Source: Ailanthus altissimus
Lineage: Eukaryota > Streptophyta > Magnoliopsida > Sapindales > Simaroubaceae
Length of the DNA: 64,000 bases
Assembly (NCBI GenBank): GCA_946807835.1
Contig: OX327683.1
Location: 15,257,001-15,321,000 of the forward strand
Direction: 5' to 3'
Shown here: positions 23,629 through 36,800 of the stretch, one piece after another
Position numbering within the stretch: the stretch's first letter is position 1
How the letters are laid out: each line of letters begins with the position of its first letter
Notes under the pieces: generated by a model
Told to the model about the DNA's origin: nothing
Seen by the model: the letters and a program-made list of their open reading frames with translations, nothing else
Databases searched by the model: none
Program-made: the position numbers and the translations under genes

Positions 23629-26553
23629 TCAATAGCCCCAGTTGTCATTACGGATTTCATCATCGAACTTCTTTTTCAGCTCTGGATGCTTCTCAAAGTA
23701 TTCATCAGCAGTCATGGTGCTCAACTTTTCCTGTTAAAATAAATGACAGGCATTAGAAATCATAAACTAGCAAGAGAAAAAACAACATTAACATCTATTT
23801 CCATTTACCTTAAGCTCTCTAACCTCTGCTATCTCTTTCTCCAAACGCTCAGACTCCTTCAGGGATTTCTCTTCTGCTTCTTTCAATTCCACCAACTATA
23901 ATCCATTAAAACAGAAAGCAATATTAGATAAATCTATTTTAGAGAAGGGGAAAGAAAGAGAGGAACAGTAAAGAAAAACATCATGTTGATTCTCAGTTTC
24001 TCACCAATGCATCAAATTTAGGTTTATATTGAGGAGTGACATTGTCTACATACTTTGGGATCTGAATGCCTGTCGAGGAAAATATATCAAAATTAGTGAA
24101 CTAAAGAAAGGAAAAATGGAAAGAGCGGGCATAAGCCAAGTTGATTCCAAAAGCAGAAATGGACAAGAATCAATTGGCGAAGTCATATTTTCCAAGCACT
24201 TTGATATTTCTGAACCTATTCACCTATTCAAAAACATCAAGACGAGTTTGATGCTTATTCAATCACAAAATTCTAGGATACGATACCTTGACAGCATTTT
24301 CTAGATTTCAGGTACAACTTCATCTAAGACAAGTTTGATGCAAACTGAAGTTTCTTGTCTCACATTAACGAATTAGACACAATACTGTTCAAGTCTACCA
24401 TTTACAATTTTGTAAGTGTTTAACAGTTACACAAGTCATAATGAAACAGAAAACTTACTGTCATAAGCCTCTTTGTACATGTCCACCAAGCGAGAGCCAA
24501 TTCCTTTTCTGTAATACTCCCAGTCAACAGGTTCAGGTTCCTGCACAAAATGAAGACAATCAATAATTTCATATTGTTCACTCAATATAATCAAGAACTA
24601 TAGATCTTTCGAGAGTGCTTCTCTCCCATAAGGACTTATAAATTAAGAGATCAAATATTTTTTATGTGATAATTACAAACTTGGTAGTCATGGTTATTCA
24701 GTCCATGAAGCATTGATTAGGGTTTGTTTCACAACTGAACAGTGCAATGAAGAAGGAATAGTGAAGGGAGAGCCTTAAAATGGTCATGTTATGTCTTTCT
24801 TCGTCCTAGTGTATCTCATATACCAATTTCAACCCATATAGCCATCACATTCTGGCAGCGAATTGTTCCTCTGAATTTTGTTTACCTTGAGTAAACTGTA
24901 TCTTGGAAGCTGCATTAGCTGATTATATTTTTCTCAACTTTTCTACAAAAGGAACTAAAACACAGTATCAACACTGAAACTGTCAAGAGTATATTGTTCC
25001 ATCAAGCCTAGACCTAATATGAACAAGTATACAGCTGTTAATTTAAAAGGTTGAACTGTTAGAGAACATGATACCATACATTCTAATGGGCAGATTTCTT
25101 TTTGCTGACCTATCCCTTCGTGATGAAGTTCAATGTCACGGAACCCCAAAGATGGTAGAATCTTACATTTGGCAAGAGTTATGGAGGAAATGACATATCT
25201 ATTTTCCCAAATCAACATTAATAAAAATATCGAGTTCTTTACTCTTTGACCCTTGAAAACTGATTCAACAGATTATAAATTGCAGAATTTGACTAGTAAA
25301 TTCCAGAAGACAAAGACAAGAAAGACTTGAAAGCCAATCTTATTCATCCTGCCCCTCTGTTACAAATCATATCAAATCACTCTACAATTACAAAATCATC
25401 TTAAATCTTCATCACATAGAGATCATATTATTACCATGCATTTGAAAGAGGGACCCCCATTCCAAATCCATATGGAGCAAGATTGAACCAAGCAGAAATT
25501 TCTGTTGTCGATTATAAGAAAGAATGAAGTATCCGATTGTTGTCAACCATGCATTTGGCTATTCAAGAAAACCAGGCATCACATTTGGAAGATTTTAAAC
25601 TTTAATGCCTAACAGTTTATTGCATTACCAATCAATTATTTTTTAAAAAAAAAACTACAAGATTGAACTTTCTATTTGTTTTTTTTTCCTATAATTAAAA
25701 TTTTCAGCTGCATTGCCTCTTTCACAATATTAACCACCGCTGATGGTATCCCCAAGAGCGGGGTATTTCATGACATTTTTATGTTGTTTAATAATTGGCA
25801 TGCGGAATTATACATTATGGGCTGATTTAGATCAATCCTCAGCAGATGATTATGAATTTCTTCTATTTAATATAATAGATTAAATAGAATATAAAAACTT
25901 CTTAAATCGTGTTTTTATCCAAACACTACAAGATCAATAATTCCATCAGCTTAGGCTTCTGTTGCATAAAAGCATCCCTTTCCATGTCTTCAGATATAAA
26001 ACATAAATGGCTTGCCAGTTCTTTGTGCATAAACCCTTGTGCAGATTTTGTGCAGTTTCCGTAGTCCTTCCACACAAAAAAATAAAAAATAAAAAATAAA
26101 GAAAATAAAACCAAAAAATGAAAGAAAATAAAACAAGCGAAGCCTTATCATTTCATTTAATTCTCACAACAAAACATAAAAATTCAAACATTTCAATACG
26201 TACAGAATCTTAACCACAGTTATTAAAAAAAAAAAAAAACCCACCTTTGCCAATCAAGCAAAATGTTTCATAATAACACAATAAAAACCAAAACCCTAGC
26301 TACGAAAGACAAAGATCTAGCCAAAAAGGCATCAGAAAAATCAAATCAATCGAGAGAAAGAGAGATGAGAGGGGGGCATGACCTGGCTGAACTTGGTCTG
26401 AAGATCGTTGTTGACATCGTCAAAGGCGCGGCGGAGGTTTGCGAACTCCTTGCGAGCCTCATCGGAAACAAGCATCTTCGCCATCCCTTCCCAGTCTATG
26501 GTCCTTCCCGCCTTGAACGCCACGTCGACGATTTTCTTCCCAGCTCCGCTCAT
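23629..26553 (-). CDS. ATPQ: Mitochondrial ATP synthase subunit d (peripheral stalk)
   Basis: Five exons on the minus strand: 26553-26383, 24540-24459, 24069-24005, 23895-23809, 23730-23629; together 507 bases, 168 residues, exactly the plant length. All introns are GT-AG. Subunit d belongs to the peripheral stalk of F1Fo ATP synthase and helps hold the F1 head against rotation. Recognisable stretches: MSGAGKKIVDVAFKAGRTID, WEGMAKMLVSDEARKEF, EPVDWEYYRKGIGSRLVDMY, IPKYVDNVTPQYKPKFDAL, a charged coiled coil (LVELKEAEEKSLKESERLEK, about 107-135) and the C-terminus DDEIRNDNWGY. No cleavable presequence is visible, as usual for this subunit. The first intron is 1.84 kb. A longer ORF open upstream of the ATG is not needed: MSGAGKK is the family start. 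Confidence 0.95.
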
Positions 26554-27954
26554 TTTTTTTTTCTCTCTCTCGAAGTTCCGGATTTTCTCTCTCACTTTCT
26601 GAGGCTGCCAAGCAGGCTTCGTGCGTTTTCCTGAGGCTGTAAAAAGAAGTGCTACTGCGAGTGTGAAAGAGAGCCGTCTCCTTTTTAGTTGCTTTGCCTG
26701 CAATTTTGGGCTCAAGAAAAAGCGAAGTCCTATGTTGCCCCCATATGATGTCTAAAACAACCCCACCAACAATTAAAATTGGTGATATTTCATTGGCCCA
26801 CATGTATTGAAATGATCACATCACGTGTTTTTATAGCCTTATAAGTGCATTCTAATGTTAGCCATATTTTTCTATCAATATCAATATTCTAAATTTAAAT
26901 GTTATCCCCTGTACTAAATAAATTATTAATCACGTTTGTTTTAAGTTTTTAATCGCATTTCTTAAAATTACCACAAGTTTTTAATTCTTTATCTCATTAT
27001 ATAAAAATGTTAATATCTCCGTTATATCACGGTATTCATATTACAATGCAATAAAATATTCCTCATATATATAATTAATAGTTAATTATATTACAACATA
27101 AATATTTATCTCTTCGTTATTTTGTATTACCATTATAATTAGATAAATTTTTTTAAAAATATTATAAAATAAGTATAATCGCAATTTAGAAAAACTAGTT
27201 TTTGGTAGTAAACACTCGTTTTGCTTTACAAAATTTAAACAAATGGACAAATAATGCGCTTAACATTATATTGTAAAGATGTTTAACATTTATGAAAGAC
27301 TATAAATTTGTAGAGTCTAAATGTCTTCAAAATTTTAAAATATAGACGTTTAATTATTGCTACTAAAAATTAATTATTTATACATAAAATATGAATGTTT
27401 GACTTTAAAATTGTCTAGGTATTCACATTAGAGAGAGATTATATATAGATATGTGTGTGCGCGCACGTGTGTATGGAGCTGAAGGTCAATTTCAATGGCA
27501 CCATATTTTAAGCACACTGTATTACATAATTTTCAGACGATTATATTTAAATTAAATATTAAATATGTATTAATTACACATATTTAATTACATTTTAATT
27601 ATTAAATATACTTTAACCTAATAGTTTGAAGCATGTGTAAAGAGAATAGTGTTATACTTTTTAAATTATATTTTAAATTTTAAATTTTAAATAAGTGTCA
27701 AGTAACTATTAATTGAAAAAAATAGTGTAATGAGTAATTTTAAAATTTTTAAAAATTAACCACCCAATGTTGTTTGACATCTCATTTAAAATTCAAATTT
27801 AAGATATGTAATATTATTGTAGTAAAAAATATAGTGTCATAAAATTTGTCTCTATATCATGAATAATTTAAAATTTTGATTTAAAAGTATGATTTTAATT
27901 TTTATTCATTAATCTCATACAATAAAATAGTACAAAGTTTATAATATTAAATAT

Positions 27955-28140
27955 TAATTTTGATATTGAATTTGTTTAAGATATAGTGAAAACAAGACAA
28001 TTAATCCCTATCATATATATTTTATAATTAATAGATTATATTTAATTTCTTTATACATATTTATGTTTCTTTATTTATATAAACCTGAAGTTTATATAAA
28101 GGCTTATTCTGTTGCATTTATAATATAATGTTATATAATA
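27955..28140 (+). repeat. Diverged direct repeat, copy 1
   Basis: Shares an ordered set of blocks (AGATATAGTGAAA / AGATATAATGAAA, ATAGATTATATTT, CATTTATAATATAAT / CATTTGTAATATAAT) with 29270-29440, in the same orientation. Could be remnants of LTRs or a duplicated MITE; AT-richness makes similarity less certain. Confidence 0.35.
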
Positions 28141-29269
28141 ATAATAATGTAGTTTTTATAATATTTATATTGCCTTTATATTTTTCTAATAAGGTGTCTT
28201 TTTTATTTTTCAGTTTGTTGAAAATTTCATTCAACAAGTTTTTTTTTTTCTTTTTAAGATACTATTCATCAATAGTTAGTTACTGTTTGCTTATTAGCAA
28301 CCTTCTTTTTAGCGTATTTTTGTGCATTACATAGTCCAAGACGTTCAAATACCGTCAGCTAACCAAATGCCACCAAAATCGCATTAATCAGAGTTCTTTG
28401 TAGTCCACATACGTCACTTGAAGATTTTGATATCAACCGTTGCCGTCTAAGATCCAACCATTTTCTAGTGAGTGAAGATGCACCGCCTAACTCATTGTAC
28501 TCAAAATTGAATAGCAATTCCAATGGAATCCAAATAGCATCAATTAGATGTCGGATCAGCCCTCACACGCTACTGAATCGCCCTGCCATTTGTTGCTGTC
28601 CATTTTAGATCCTAGTCTTTTTTTGGCGCATTATCTCTCACCAATGGCACCATTTGATTCTTCATCCTTGAATTTATTAATCTATAATTTTTTTTTTACT
28701 TGTCTAGCGATCTAATTTGTAAAAAAGGTCTTTTTACAAATCTTTAAAATTTGTCTTTGGGTTAAATTGTATTTTTTTAAACTACTTTAGGTCTTTTTGA
28801 AATTTTGTCACTTTTAGGGTACTTGATAACTTTTTAATGAGTTGTTGATAATTATGTAATTACAAAAGTTTCGAGATTATTTTATAATCTTTATAAGTTT
28901 TTGAGTCATTTTGAATTTGCTTAAGGTCTTTTTGTAATTTTTAAATAAATTGATGAGTAAATCTCTTAATACACTTATACTTGCAATGATTATTTTTTTA
29001 TCTTTTTATTAACGTGTTTGTAATCGTAATAATTGATCCTCTTAATATTTATATCATTCTGACAATGTTAGTACTTGCTAATAACATTATTACTCTTCAA
29101 CAACATTTTTCTTTAACATTATTAGCTGTCTTTTATAACGGTTGTCTCTTATTAATATTGGTTGTTTTTTTTTTAATAATGTTTATCTTTCTTCGATAAT
29201 GGTTACCTCATTCAATAATAATTGTCTCTCAATGCTCATCATCAATTTTCTTTTCAACTTCAAATTTTG

Positions 29270-29440
29270 TTTGAAGGGAGATATTAAAGATATAATGAAA
29301 TCAAAATAATTAATCATATTATATATATATATTATAATGAATAGATTATATTTGATTTATATATATATATTTATTTATGTAAATTTAAAGTTGATATAAA
29401 AATTTATTTTATAACATTTGTAATATAATATAATAGATAA
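29270..29440 (+). repeat. Diverged direct repeat, copy 2
   Basis: Second copy of the repeat at 27955-28140, about 1.3 kb downstream, same orientation. The interval between them has no coding capacity. Confidence 0.35.
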
Positions 29441-29895
29441 AAATTTAAGTTCTAATTTTAAGTAAAAATATTTAAGGAAACCCATACGCATATATATATA
29501 TATATATATATTTGAAAACGAAAATTAAACTATAGGCATGTTAATGTATAAGTTGCAGGATCACATCACCGAGGACTTGTGGCAGTGCAAGTCGTTTCAA
29601 AATTCAACATCTGGAAGTCGATTTCCAGATCAATTACATTGAACAACGAACGCCCGTCAAGCAGTTATGCGGATATTTCATGATCGTGTTGTGTTGTGTT
29701 TCTTATTTATATAAAAATAGCATATTCAATGTTGTGTTGAATAAAAAAATTTTAATTAGCGAAAAAATTATTATAATTAAAATTTTATATTAAATTATTA
29801 AAAAAATTTAATTGGAAGCGTATTTAAGTCAATAAAAATTAAAAAAAAATTAGAATTGATAATTTTTTATGTTTAAACATTTGTTTTTTAAAAAG

Positions 29896-30038
29896 AAAAT
29901 TATTATTTACTCATTAATGAAAAATAAATAAATAATATTTAGACTAAGAATCTCAACTAATTATTTATAATATTTTATTTTATTTTATATTATTATTATT
30001 TATTTGTTTATTTATTATTAGTGAGTAAATAACAATTT
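29896..30038. repeat. Short inverted repeat
   Basis: GAAAATTATTATTTACTCAT (29896 on) pairs with the reverse complement of 29998-30038 (GTGAGTAAATAACAATTTTC). The arms are about 40 bp and the loop is about 60 bp of AT-rich DNA. It could be a small MITE or chance structure in AT-rich sequence. Confidence 0.45.
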
Positions 30039-31577
30039 TCGTAGTCTAAATATTTTATTTTATTTTAATTTATTATAAAATAAAATAAAATAATTGAATC
30101 TTTATATATTAAAACTAATATCATATAAAATATTTTAAAAATTCAATAACAAATAAACTTATTGATCACTTTTAATAAATAATTAAATAATTAAATAATA
30201 ATATATAATTAATTAATATATATAAATCTATTTTAATATAATTCTCAATATATCAATGTTTCTCAATTCTCAATGAACTAATATCTACTTCAGACGCACG
30301 TTCATTAGACCTTTTCATGTATATAAAAATAAACCATAGTCTTTAAAATATAAGTCTCACTCATCCCCAGCTGATCAGCTATATCCAACATACTGAAGGC
30401 CATTGCTTATATATCTTTAACCATACATTACGAAAATTCAAGGAAATCGCAGCATTCAACCACCTTTCTTTCTTTTTTCTTTTTGGGACAATTATTAAAT
30501 AAGTTTAGATATTTAATTATACTTGTTACAATTAATTAAATATGACTCCGAGTACATACTGTTCAGATTTTTGCGAAAATCTTTACCAACATATATTCAT
30601 GAATTGTCGAGATTACATAATAAATAATAAAAACAATTAATAACACATAAAATATACAATAAATACGTAATTTAATAAATTACTAATGTTTAAGGTAGAT
30701 TAAAAAAATTTAACTTCTTTTATTAATTAATAATTATCGTAAATCACTCAATTATCATAAAGATTATATAATAAATTTGTAAAAAATACACAATAAAATT
30801 ATTTATCCAAAAATTTATGCAACACTCAAATATTATCTAAACTTTTTCTTTTTAATCTTTTTAATGCTTTATTAATGCATACCATCTTAATAGCATAACA
30901 AAAATTTATATAAATTCTAAAATATCCCTAAAAATCAAATGTCATTTAAAATAGAAATTCAAAAATAAAAAAAATTCAAAATCAACTTAAAAATATTAAA
31001 CCAAGCTTAAAACAATATCTTGACGCTGTAACACTTCGTTATTACCAAACTAGCGTCACGGCCTAATTCCCTTTTGAGTTTCAGGGCAAGACCTACAAAA
31101 TAATTTATTGCGCATTTCAAATCTCTTTTTACTTTTGATTTTTTATTTGACTTTAAATCTTATTCAACCAATTCGTTCTTACTCTCTCGTTACTTTCGAT
31201 TCAAAACTATTTGAATCGCCAATCTCTACCGTTAGCAATTTCTATTTAAAATTTTTGAATGTGTGGGTCACGTTCATCTTGTTCTCGTCAGCATGCATTG
31301 CCATATTGCTAAATGAAAGTGCCAGTAAAACCTTTTAGTCAGTCCACAATCAATTTTTTTTTTTTCTTTTAAGCTCCACGTGAGTAACGAAAATAATAGC
31401 TAACAGATATTCATATTAGATTATTAATTTTATTTTGATAAAAATAGACTTATTCGTTTCTGCACATGTTTTTCAGTGTCACTATCTCTTCTAAAAGCAC
31501 ATTTGATTTCCTACGGCACGACTTCATAATCAAATTTGTCAAGAATGTTGATTTTCTCATTAACTAATAAGGCCAGT

Positions 31578-32046
31578 TGTAACATTTTAAGCAAATTTTA
31601 TATTTGTCAAAGTATGAAAGAGATATTAGATTTATAAGAAATGATTCACATTTTAATTGGTAAGACTTATTTTGAATGAAGGATGGTTGCATAAAACTCA
31701 AGAATAAAATTGTGCAGGTTTGAGTTTAAAGCGGATAATATCTTATTAAGTTTGAGTTAAGTTATGACAGATGGTATCAGAGCCACTCTCGGTGTCCTTT
31801 TAGGCGGTGGTAGGGCAAACCTTAGCGAAGACGCTGAGTCTCTAAGAAGGAATGTATATAATACCTTAGACAAATCCCACATCGTCAAGACACGAGAGAG
31901 ATACTCGGTTTATAAGAGGTGACCCACACCTTAATTGGTAAGATGTGTTTTGGGTAAATGACGGTTGCATGAAGCTCAGGAACAAAATCGTGCAGACTTA
32001 GCTCAAAACGAAAAATATTTTACCAAATCTGAGTTGGATCATGACA
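31578..32046 (+). mobile_element. Complete TRIM retrotransposon (469 bp)
   Basis: Two direct terminal repeats, 31578-31769 (192 bp) and 31853-32046 (194 bp), both TG...TGACA, flank an 83-bp interior. Two bases after the first repeat comes TGGTATCAGAGC (31772-31783), the classical primer-binding site complementary to initiator tRNA-Met. A purine-rich tract (TAAGAAGGAA) precedes the second repeat. The flanks are CCAGT (31573-31577) and CCAAT (32047-32051), a 5-bp target duplication with one transition. There is no coding capacity. No 5S-rRNA-like block was seen, so it is not a Cassandra element. The two terminal repeats are clearly diverged, the first being more decayed, so the insertion is old. 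Confidence 0.85.
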
Positions 32047-32102
32047 CCAATAATATTTGAAGTATCTAGGAAACTAGAAATGAGAAAAACCCATTTCCCA
32101 CG

Positions 32103-32879
32103 TGTTGAGGGAGAAAATGCCATTCTCCCCCTCGAAGTTACATTGAAGCGATGAACTCAAAATTCAATCTAAAACTCTAACCTTCTTGCGCAGCGGAATA
32201 ATCTATCAATCAAGTAAAAAACTATAAGAATCCAAAGTAGAAAACAAAAGAGCACAACACAATCTTACGTGGTTCAGCCAATTGCCTACATCTACGGTGG
32301 ATCCAAGGATCCTAGTCTCTCTTATTATAACTCTCTAGAGTTTTTATTATAACTCTCTAGAGATTTTATAAGAAAAACTCAAATGAAGAACCCTCAAAAA
32401 GACCTAAACATTTAGTGAATCCTTACTCTACCACGAACAATGATTATCCAACGGTTCCAACCTAGTGCACACAAGCACTTAGTGTCTACTCAGTTCCTCC
32501 CTTATTTTAGAGTATCTCTCAATGCTTAATTCGACATCAAGGGTTTACAAGTATTTATATAGGGTGTATTTCTTGCCTACTAATCCTATTCTGACGCGCC
32601 TGGCGCTGCAGCGTTCGTCCCTCGGCGTCGTGGCGCTACGGACCCAGCACTGCGGCGCTCAGACATGGGCGCTGCGGCACTCAGCCCTGTAAGCACCTCT
32701 CGCATTTTCTTCGCTTCCTTTGCGTCTTTGAGTCCCGTTTCGCTTCTCCCTTCATGTCCCACACGTCCTAGACTTCTCCATATGTGTTTCACACGTTCTA
32801 GACTTCTTATAACTATTTTATTTGATATTCATCTCAATTCTTATCTAACCAAAATTGTTTAATCACCAATTTTTTAACA
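32103..32879 (-). mobile_element. Solo LTR (family A), minus orientation
   Basis: Reads TGTTGAGGGAG...TTTTTTAACA on the plus strand, the reverse complement of the solo LTR at 33043-33882. Its flanks CCACG (32098-32102) and CCACA (32880-32884) form a 5-bp target duplication with one transition. The GC-rich core (about 32590-32690) explains the ORFs there, which are not genes. It begins only 51 bases after the target duplication of the TRIM. Confidence 0.85.
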
Positions 32880-33042
32880 CCACAAATTGATTATATATAT
32901 ACTTGTTTGGCGGGCATATAGAAATCACAAGCATGGCAAATTTTTTAACCAACATTATGATCATTTCTTATTCTCATACTCTTCCTATATGTATCTTATA
33001 TATATAATTTTGAATTTGAAAAATGTTAATGAAATTTATAAC

Positions 33043-33882
33043 TGTTAGAAAATTGGTGATTCAACAATTTTGATTGGCCAAGAATTGAGATGAATACAAA
33101 AGTGAAGAGTTACAAGAAGTCTAGAACGTGTAGGATACGTATGGAGAAGTCTAGGACATGTGGGACACGAAAGAAAAAGTGAAACAGGATTCAAAGACGC
33201 GAAGGGAGCAAGAAAACGCGAATAGCTACAGGGCTCAGCGCCGCGGCACCCAGGGCAGTAAAACCAGCGCTGGGCGTGATTCTGTCCAGCGCTGCAGTGC
33301 CCAAGGACGAGCGTTGCAGCGCCAGAACGCATAGAAAAGTCCGTTTTGATTCGGAATTTCGAGTTTTGGGAAGTTTTGGACTTCCAAAACAAGTGGACTC
33401 TTACTCCAACAAGGAATAGAGTTAATAGGCACGAAATATACTCTATATAAACACTTGTAAACCCTTGATTTCATATCAAGCATTGAGAAAGACTCTAAGA
33501 GAGGGGAAGAGTTGGGTAGACACTAAGTGCTTGTGTGCGCTAGGGTGAAACCGTTGTTTGGGTGATAATTGTTTGTGGTAGAGTAAGGGTTCACTAAACG
33601 TTTAGGTCCTTTTGAGAGTTCTTCATATTGTGTTTCCTTGTAAAATTTCTAGGGAGTTAGAATAAGAGAGGCTAGGATCCTTGGATCCACAATGGATGTA
33701 GGCGATTGGCCGAACCACGTAGATTGTGTTGTGCTCTTTTGTTTTGTACTTTGAATTCTTGTTGGTTTTATTTGATTGACAGGTTATTCCATTGCGCAAG
33801 AAAGTTAGAGTTCTAGGCTGAATCTTGAGTTCTTCGCTTCAACATAACCTTACGAGGGAGAAGGGCGTTACCTCCCTCAACA
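33043..33882 (+). mobile_element. Solo LTR (family A), plus orientation
   Basis: Starts TGTTAGAAAATTGGTGATT and ends CCTCCCTCAACA. The flanks are identical: ATAAC at 33038-33042 and 33883-33887. 840 bp, with a GC-rich core around 33225-33330. No internal domain, primer-binding site or polypurine tract adjoins it, so this is a solo LTR left by recombination. It forms an inverted pair with 32103-32879, separated by 163 bp. Confidence 0.88.
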
Positions 33883-33887
33883 ATAAC

Positions 33888-36800
33888 GAATGTATTGTGA
33901 CTATGCAACACAAATAACATAATAAAAGTCATTATAATAGTAACAAGACTTCGTATTTGAGTTGTGTGTCCCTCTAATTGAGATATGTGGTACTCATTAA
34001 CTTAGAAATAAATTAAATTTGAGAAATATTTTTTATATTATTTAATTTATTTTTAGATTGCATTAGTCATATTGTAATACCGATATTATATTATACTACA
34101 TTATTAATTTTATAATTAAATTATACGATTGAGATCTTTTCATAAGTAATTTTATAATTAAATTATACAATTAAATTTAAAAAAAATATATATATATTTT
34201 TTAGGTACACTTCACTTGAATTATACTATTGAAATTATTAAGAGTAATACATATAATTTTAAACAAATCGTATTTAAATTAAAAGGTTGTCACAAGATGA
34301 AAGGAAAAAATCAACTTGAGCGACACGATGGGATTATCGGATGCTACCCAGATCATTAAGAGTAATATATACAATTTTAAATAAATCTTACCAAAATTAA
34401 AAAGCTTCTACAAGATGAGAAAAATAAATCAACTTTAAACAACATGATAAAGTTATTGGATGCTACCAAAATTATTGGAAAAAATACGTACAACTTAAAA
34501 AAATTTCATTCAAAATAAAAGGTTTCCACTAAATGAGAGAAATAAATTCACTTTAAATCAAAGTTCAATGGCTTTAATAAACAAAGTACACAGAGCTTAT
34601 CATTGGAACAAACCTACAAGTGTTATAATATTTAGTAGTTGAAATAAAAATTATTTTTATAATATCTATTTAATTATTTTTAAAACATTTATTTAAATAC
34701 ATTTATAGTGAAAAAATATTTTTTAATTATATAATCAAATACTCTACAAAATATGAAAGTACTTTAAAATATTTTTATAATTTATTACTAAATTCTAACT
34801 ATTTTTTTTTATAACAACAGTTATTTTAAAATATGCAAAAACAATGTGAATTTCGACTCCCAAAATTTGTCGTGATCAAACTACACACGTTGTAGTTATA
34901 AAGACCGAGCCGTTAACCACAATTGCGGTCTACTTGGAGCATACATACCAAATTTCGTGACTAGTTATGTGATTTGTTCCATTCCATTTTGTATTGGGAC
35001 CATTATTAAATATTCATGTGTGATTTTGAAATACGGAACCAGAGAGTCCCACAATACAGATGGTATGCTATTGTCACTTTCGTTCAAAATCTAGTTATTT
35101 GTCTTAATTATTAAGACTTATTATGATCATCGTTCACAGCTTATATATGAAGGTTTTCGTAAAGGGACAACTAGTTAATTAATAAAATGCAGAAAATTTG
35201 TATTTACAAATCATTCTAGTTCTACCTCCTACACATTCTAACACTAATTAATTATAACTCACGGGTTTACATATCTCAGATTCAACACTTCTGTGTAAAT
35301 AATATTGTATGCTAACAATGTATGTTAAGCAGTGGAACTAAAATTTAAGGTAGGAGTAAGGTGTTAGAATTAAAAATTATATAATATTAAAGTTTTAATG
35401 TTAAACGTAAATTTTTTTTGGGTGAGGCAAATAATAAAAATATTTGTTTTAGAGGATAAAATTATAAAAATATATTATTAAATTTTAAAATTTTTTGATG
35501 GCCCTAAACCCTTATATAGGTCTGTTTTGTTTGGTTGGTTGTGAATACGCAAGATGTTTAGCTACCTGAAATCAAATATAAATTTGAAGTAAGAATAATT
35601 AATGTTTTATAGATGAGAAAATTTCATTTCTATTAGAATTTTTTTTATAAAAAAATTATATATGCCAAGAAGTGCAAGAAAAGTAATAAAGAGAACATGG
35701 GTTAGTGGGCCTTTGAAAAAAGAAAAGAAAAAGAACATGGCTTAGTGGGTGTATAAAATAAAGACATGATAATCTGGTGGGTATTAGGTATATGAAGTGC
35801 AGAAGTTTGAATGGTTTCTAATTTGTATAATAGGCAATATAATTATTAATTAATCATGTATTTTTAAAACTTTTAGGCAAAATTAGTTTAAAATTATATA
35901 TTGTGTCAACGAAGATAGACTCGTTTGTCAAACATTGGCAGTGCGTATTTGACGATGCTTTCACATCACATTATAATTTGGAAGACTATTATAAGCTCAA
36001 TTGTATGTGGACCATACAATATTAATGTGATATGAAGTTGTTCAAAGTTTAAATTTTGACCTCGACATTCCAATCTCATTTTTTTGTGCTGCTTAATTTA
36101 TTTAAGGAAATTTCCAGAATGAGCAACATATGCTTGTTAGAACACGGTATATCCTGCCCCCTTTAAAGTAAATTATTAAATTTGTAATTAGGACTGCATA
36201 GAATGATGATGATAAAAAATAAAGAAAAAAAGGGTTTGTTCAATTAAAAATTTAATTTCTTTTAATTATTAAATGAATACTTGATATCAATTTTGAGATC
36301 AAACTGTAAGAAAATATTAATTTTAAAGTGTTTTGAACTGTGAAAACAGGTTTGAGATTGCTATTTAATTTTTTGTTTCTAAGTACGCAATTTTTAAGTT
36401 ATACTTTAAAAGATTATATGTTAAGTAAAGGCGGAATTAAAATTTAAAGTGAGAGAATAAATTTTAAAGTTAAAAATTATATTGCGTGAAGTTTATTTAT
36501 ACAGAGTTTTATTGTGAAACTTATAATTTTAGGAGAATTAAATTACAAAAATACTTATTTTAATGAATATAAATTATAAAATTTCATTAAGGTTAAAAAA
36601 ATTTAGAGTTTGAAGGCTATCACTCCTTAGACTTAGGAAACTCCGACCTTGATGTTAAATCAATTTTTTCACTGCTATGCATTGAAAGTGAAAAACATGT
36701 ATAATTTATTTTTAAATTGAAAATTTAACAGTTTAACTCTTGTGTTTTTTTTGAATTACTTACTTGATCTATAATATTTTAAAAATGATCAATTATGTCT

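Larger units (their letters stand above)
26554..31570. other. ATPQ promoter region and long AT-rich intergenic stretch
   Basis: The first 200 bases upstream of ATPQ are the likely 5' UTR and promoter. Beyond about 26.8 kb the DNA is very AT-rich with no recognisable gene. It contains a pair of diverged direct repeats (27.96-28.14 and 29.27-29.44 kb), an inverted repeat at 29.90-30.04 kb, a slightly GC-richer patch at 28.34-28.65 kb without ORF, and TA runs such as 29484-29512. The small T-rich ORFs are low-complexity. Confidence 0.45.

Noticed and set aside
26341..26715. Longer ATPQ ORF with upstream start (MSPKLQAKQ...)
   Set aside because: The family begins at MSGAGKK; the upstream extension is untranslated leader without presequence character, and total length is exactly 168 residues without it.
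32586..33483. ORFs around the GC-rich segments
   Set aside because: They lie inside the two inverted solo LTRs and follow from the GC-rich LTR core.
32103..33882. One large foldback transposon or natural hairpin RNA gene
   Set aside because: Each arm has LTR ends (TG...CA) and its own, different 5-bp target duplication, so they are independent insertions.
34236..34560. CRISPR-like array
   Set aside because: Repeats of 117 bp are head-to-tail without spacers, and the window is plant nuclear DNA.
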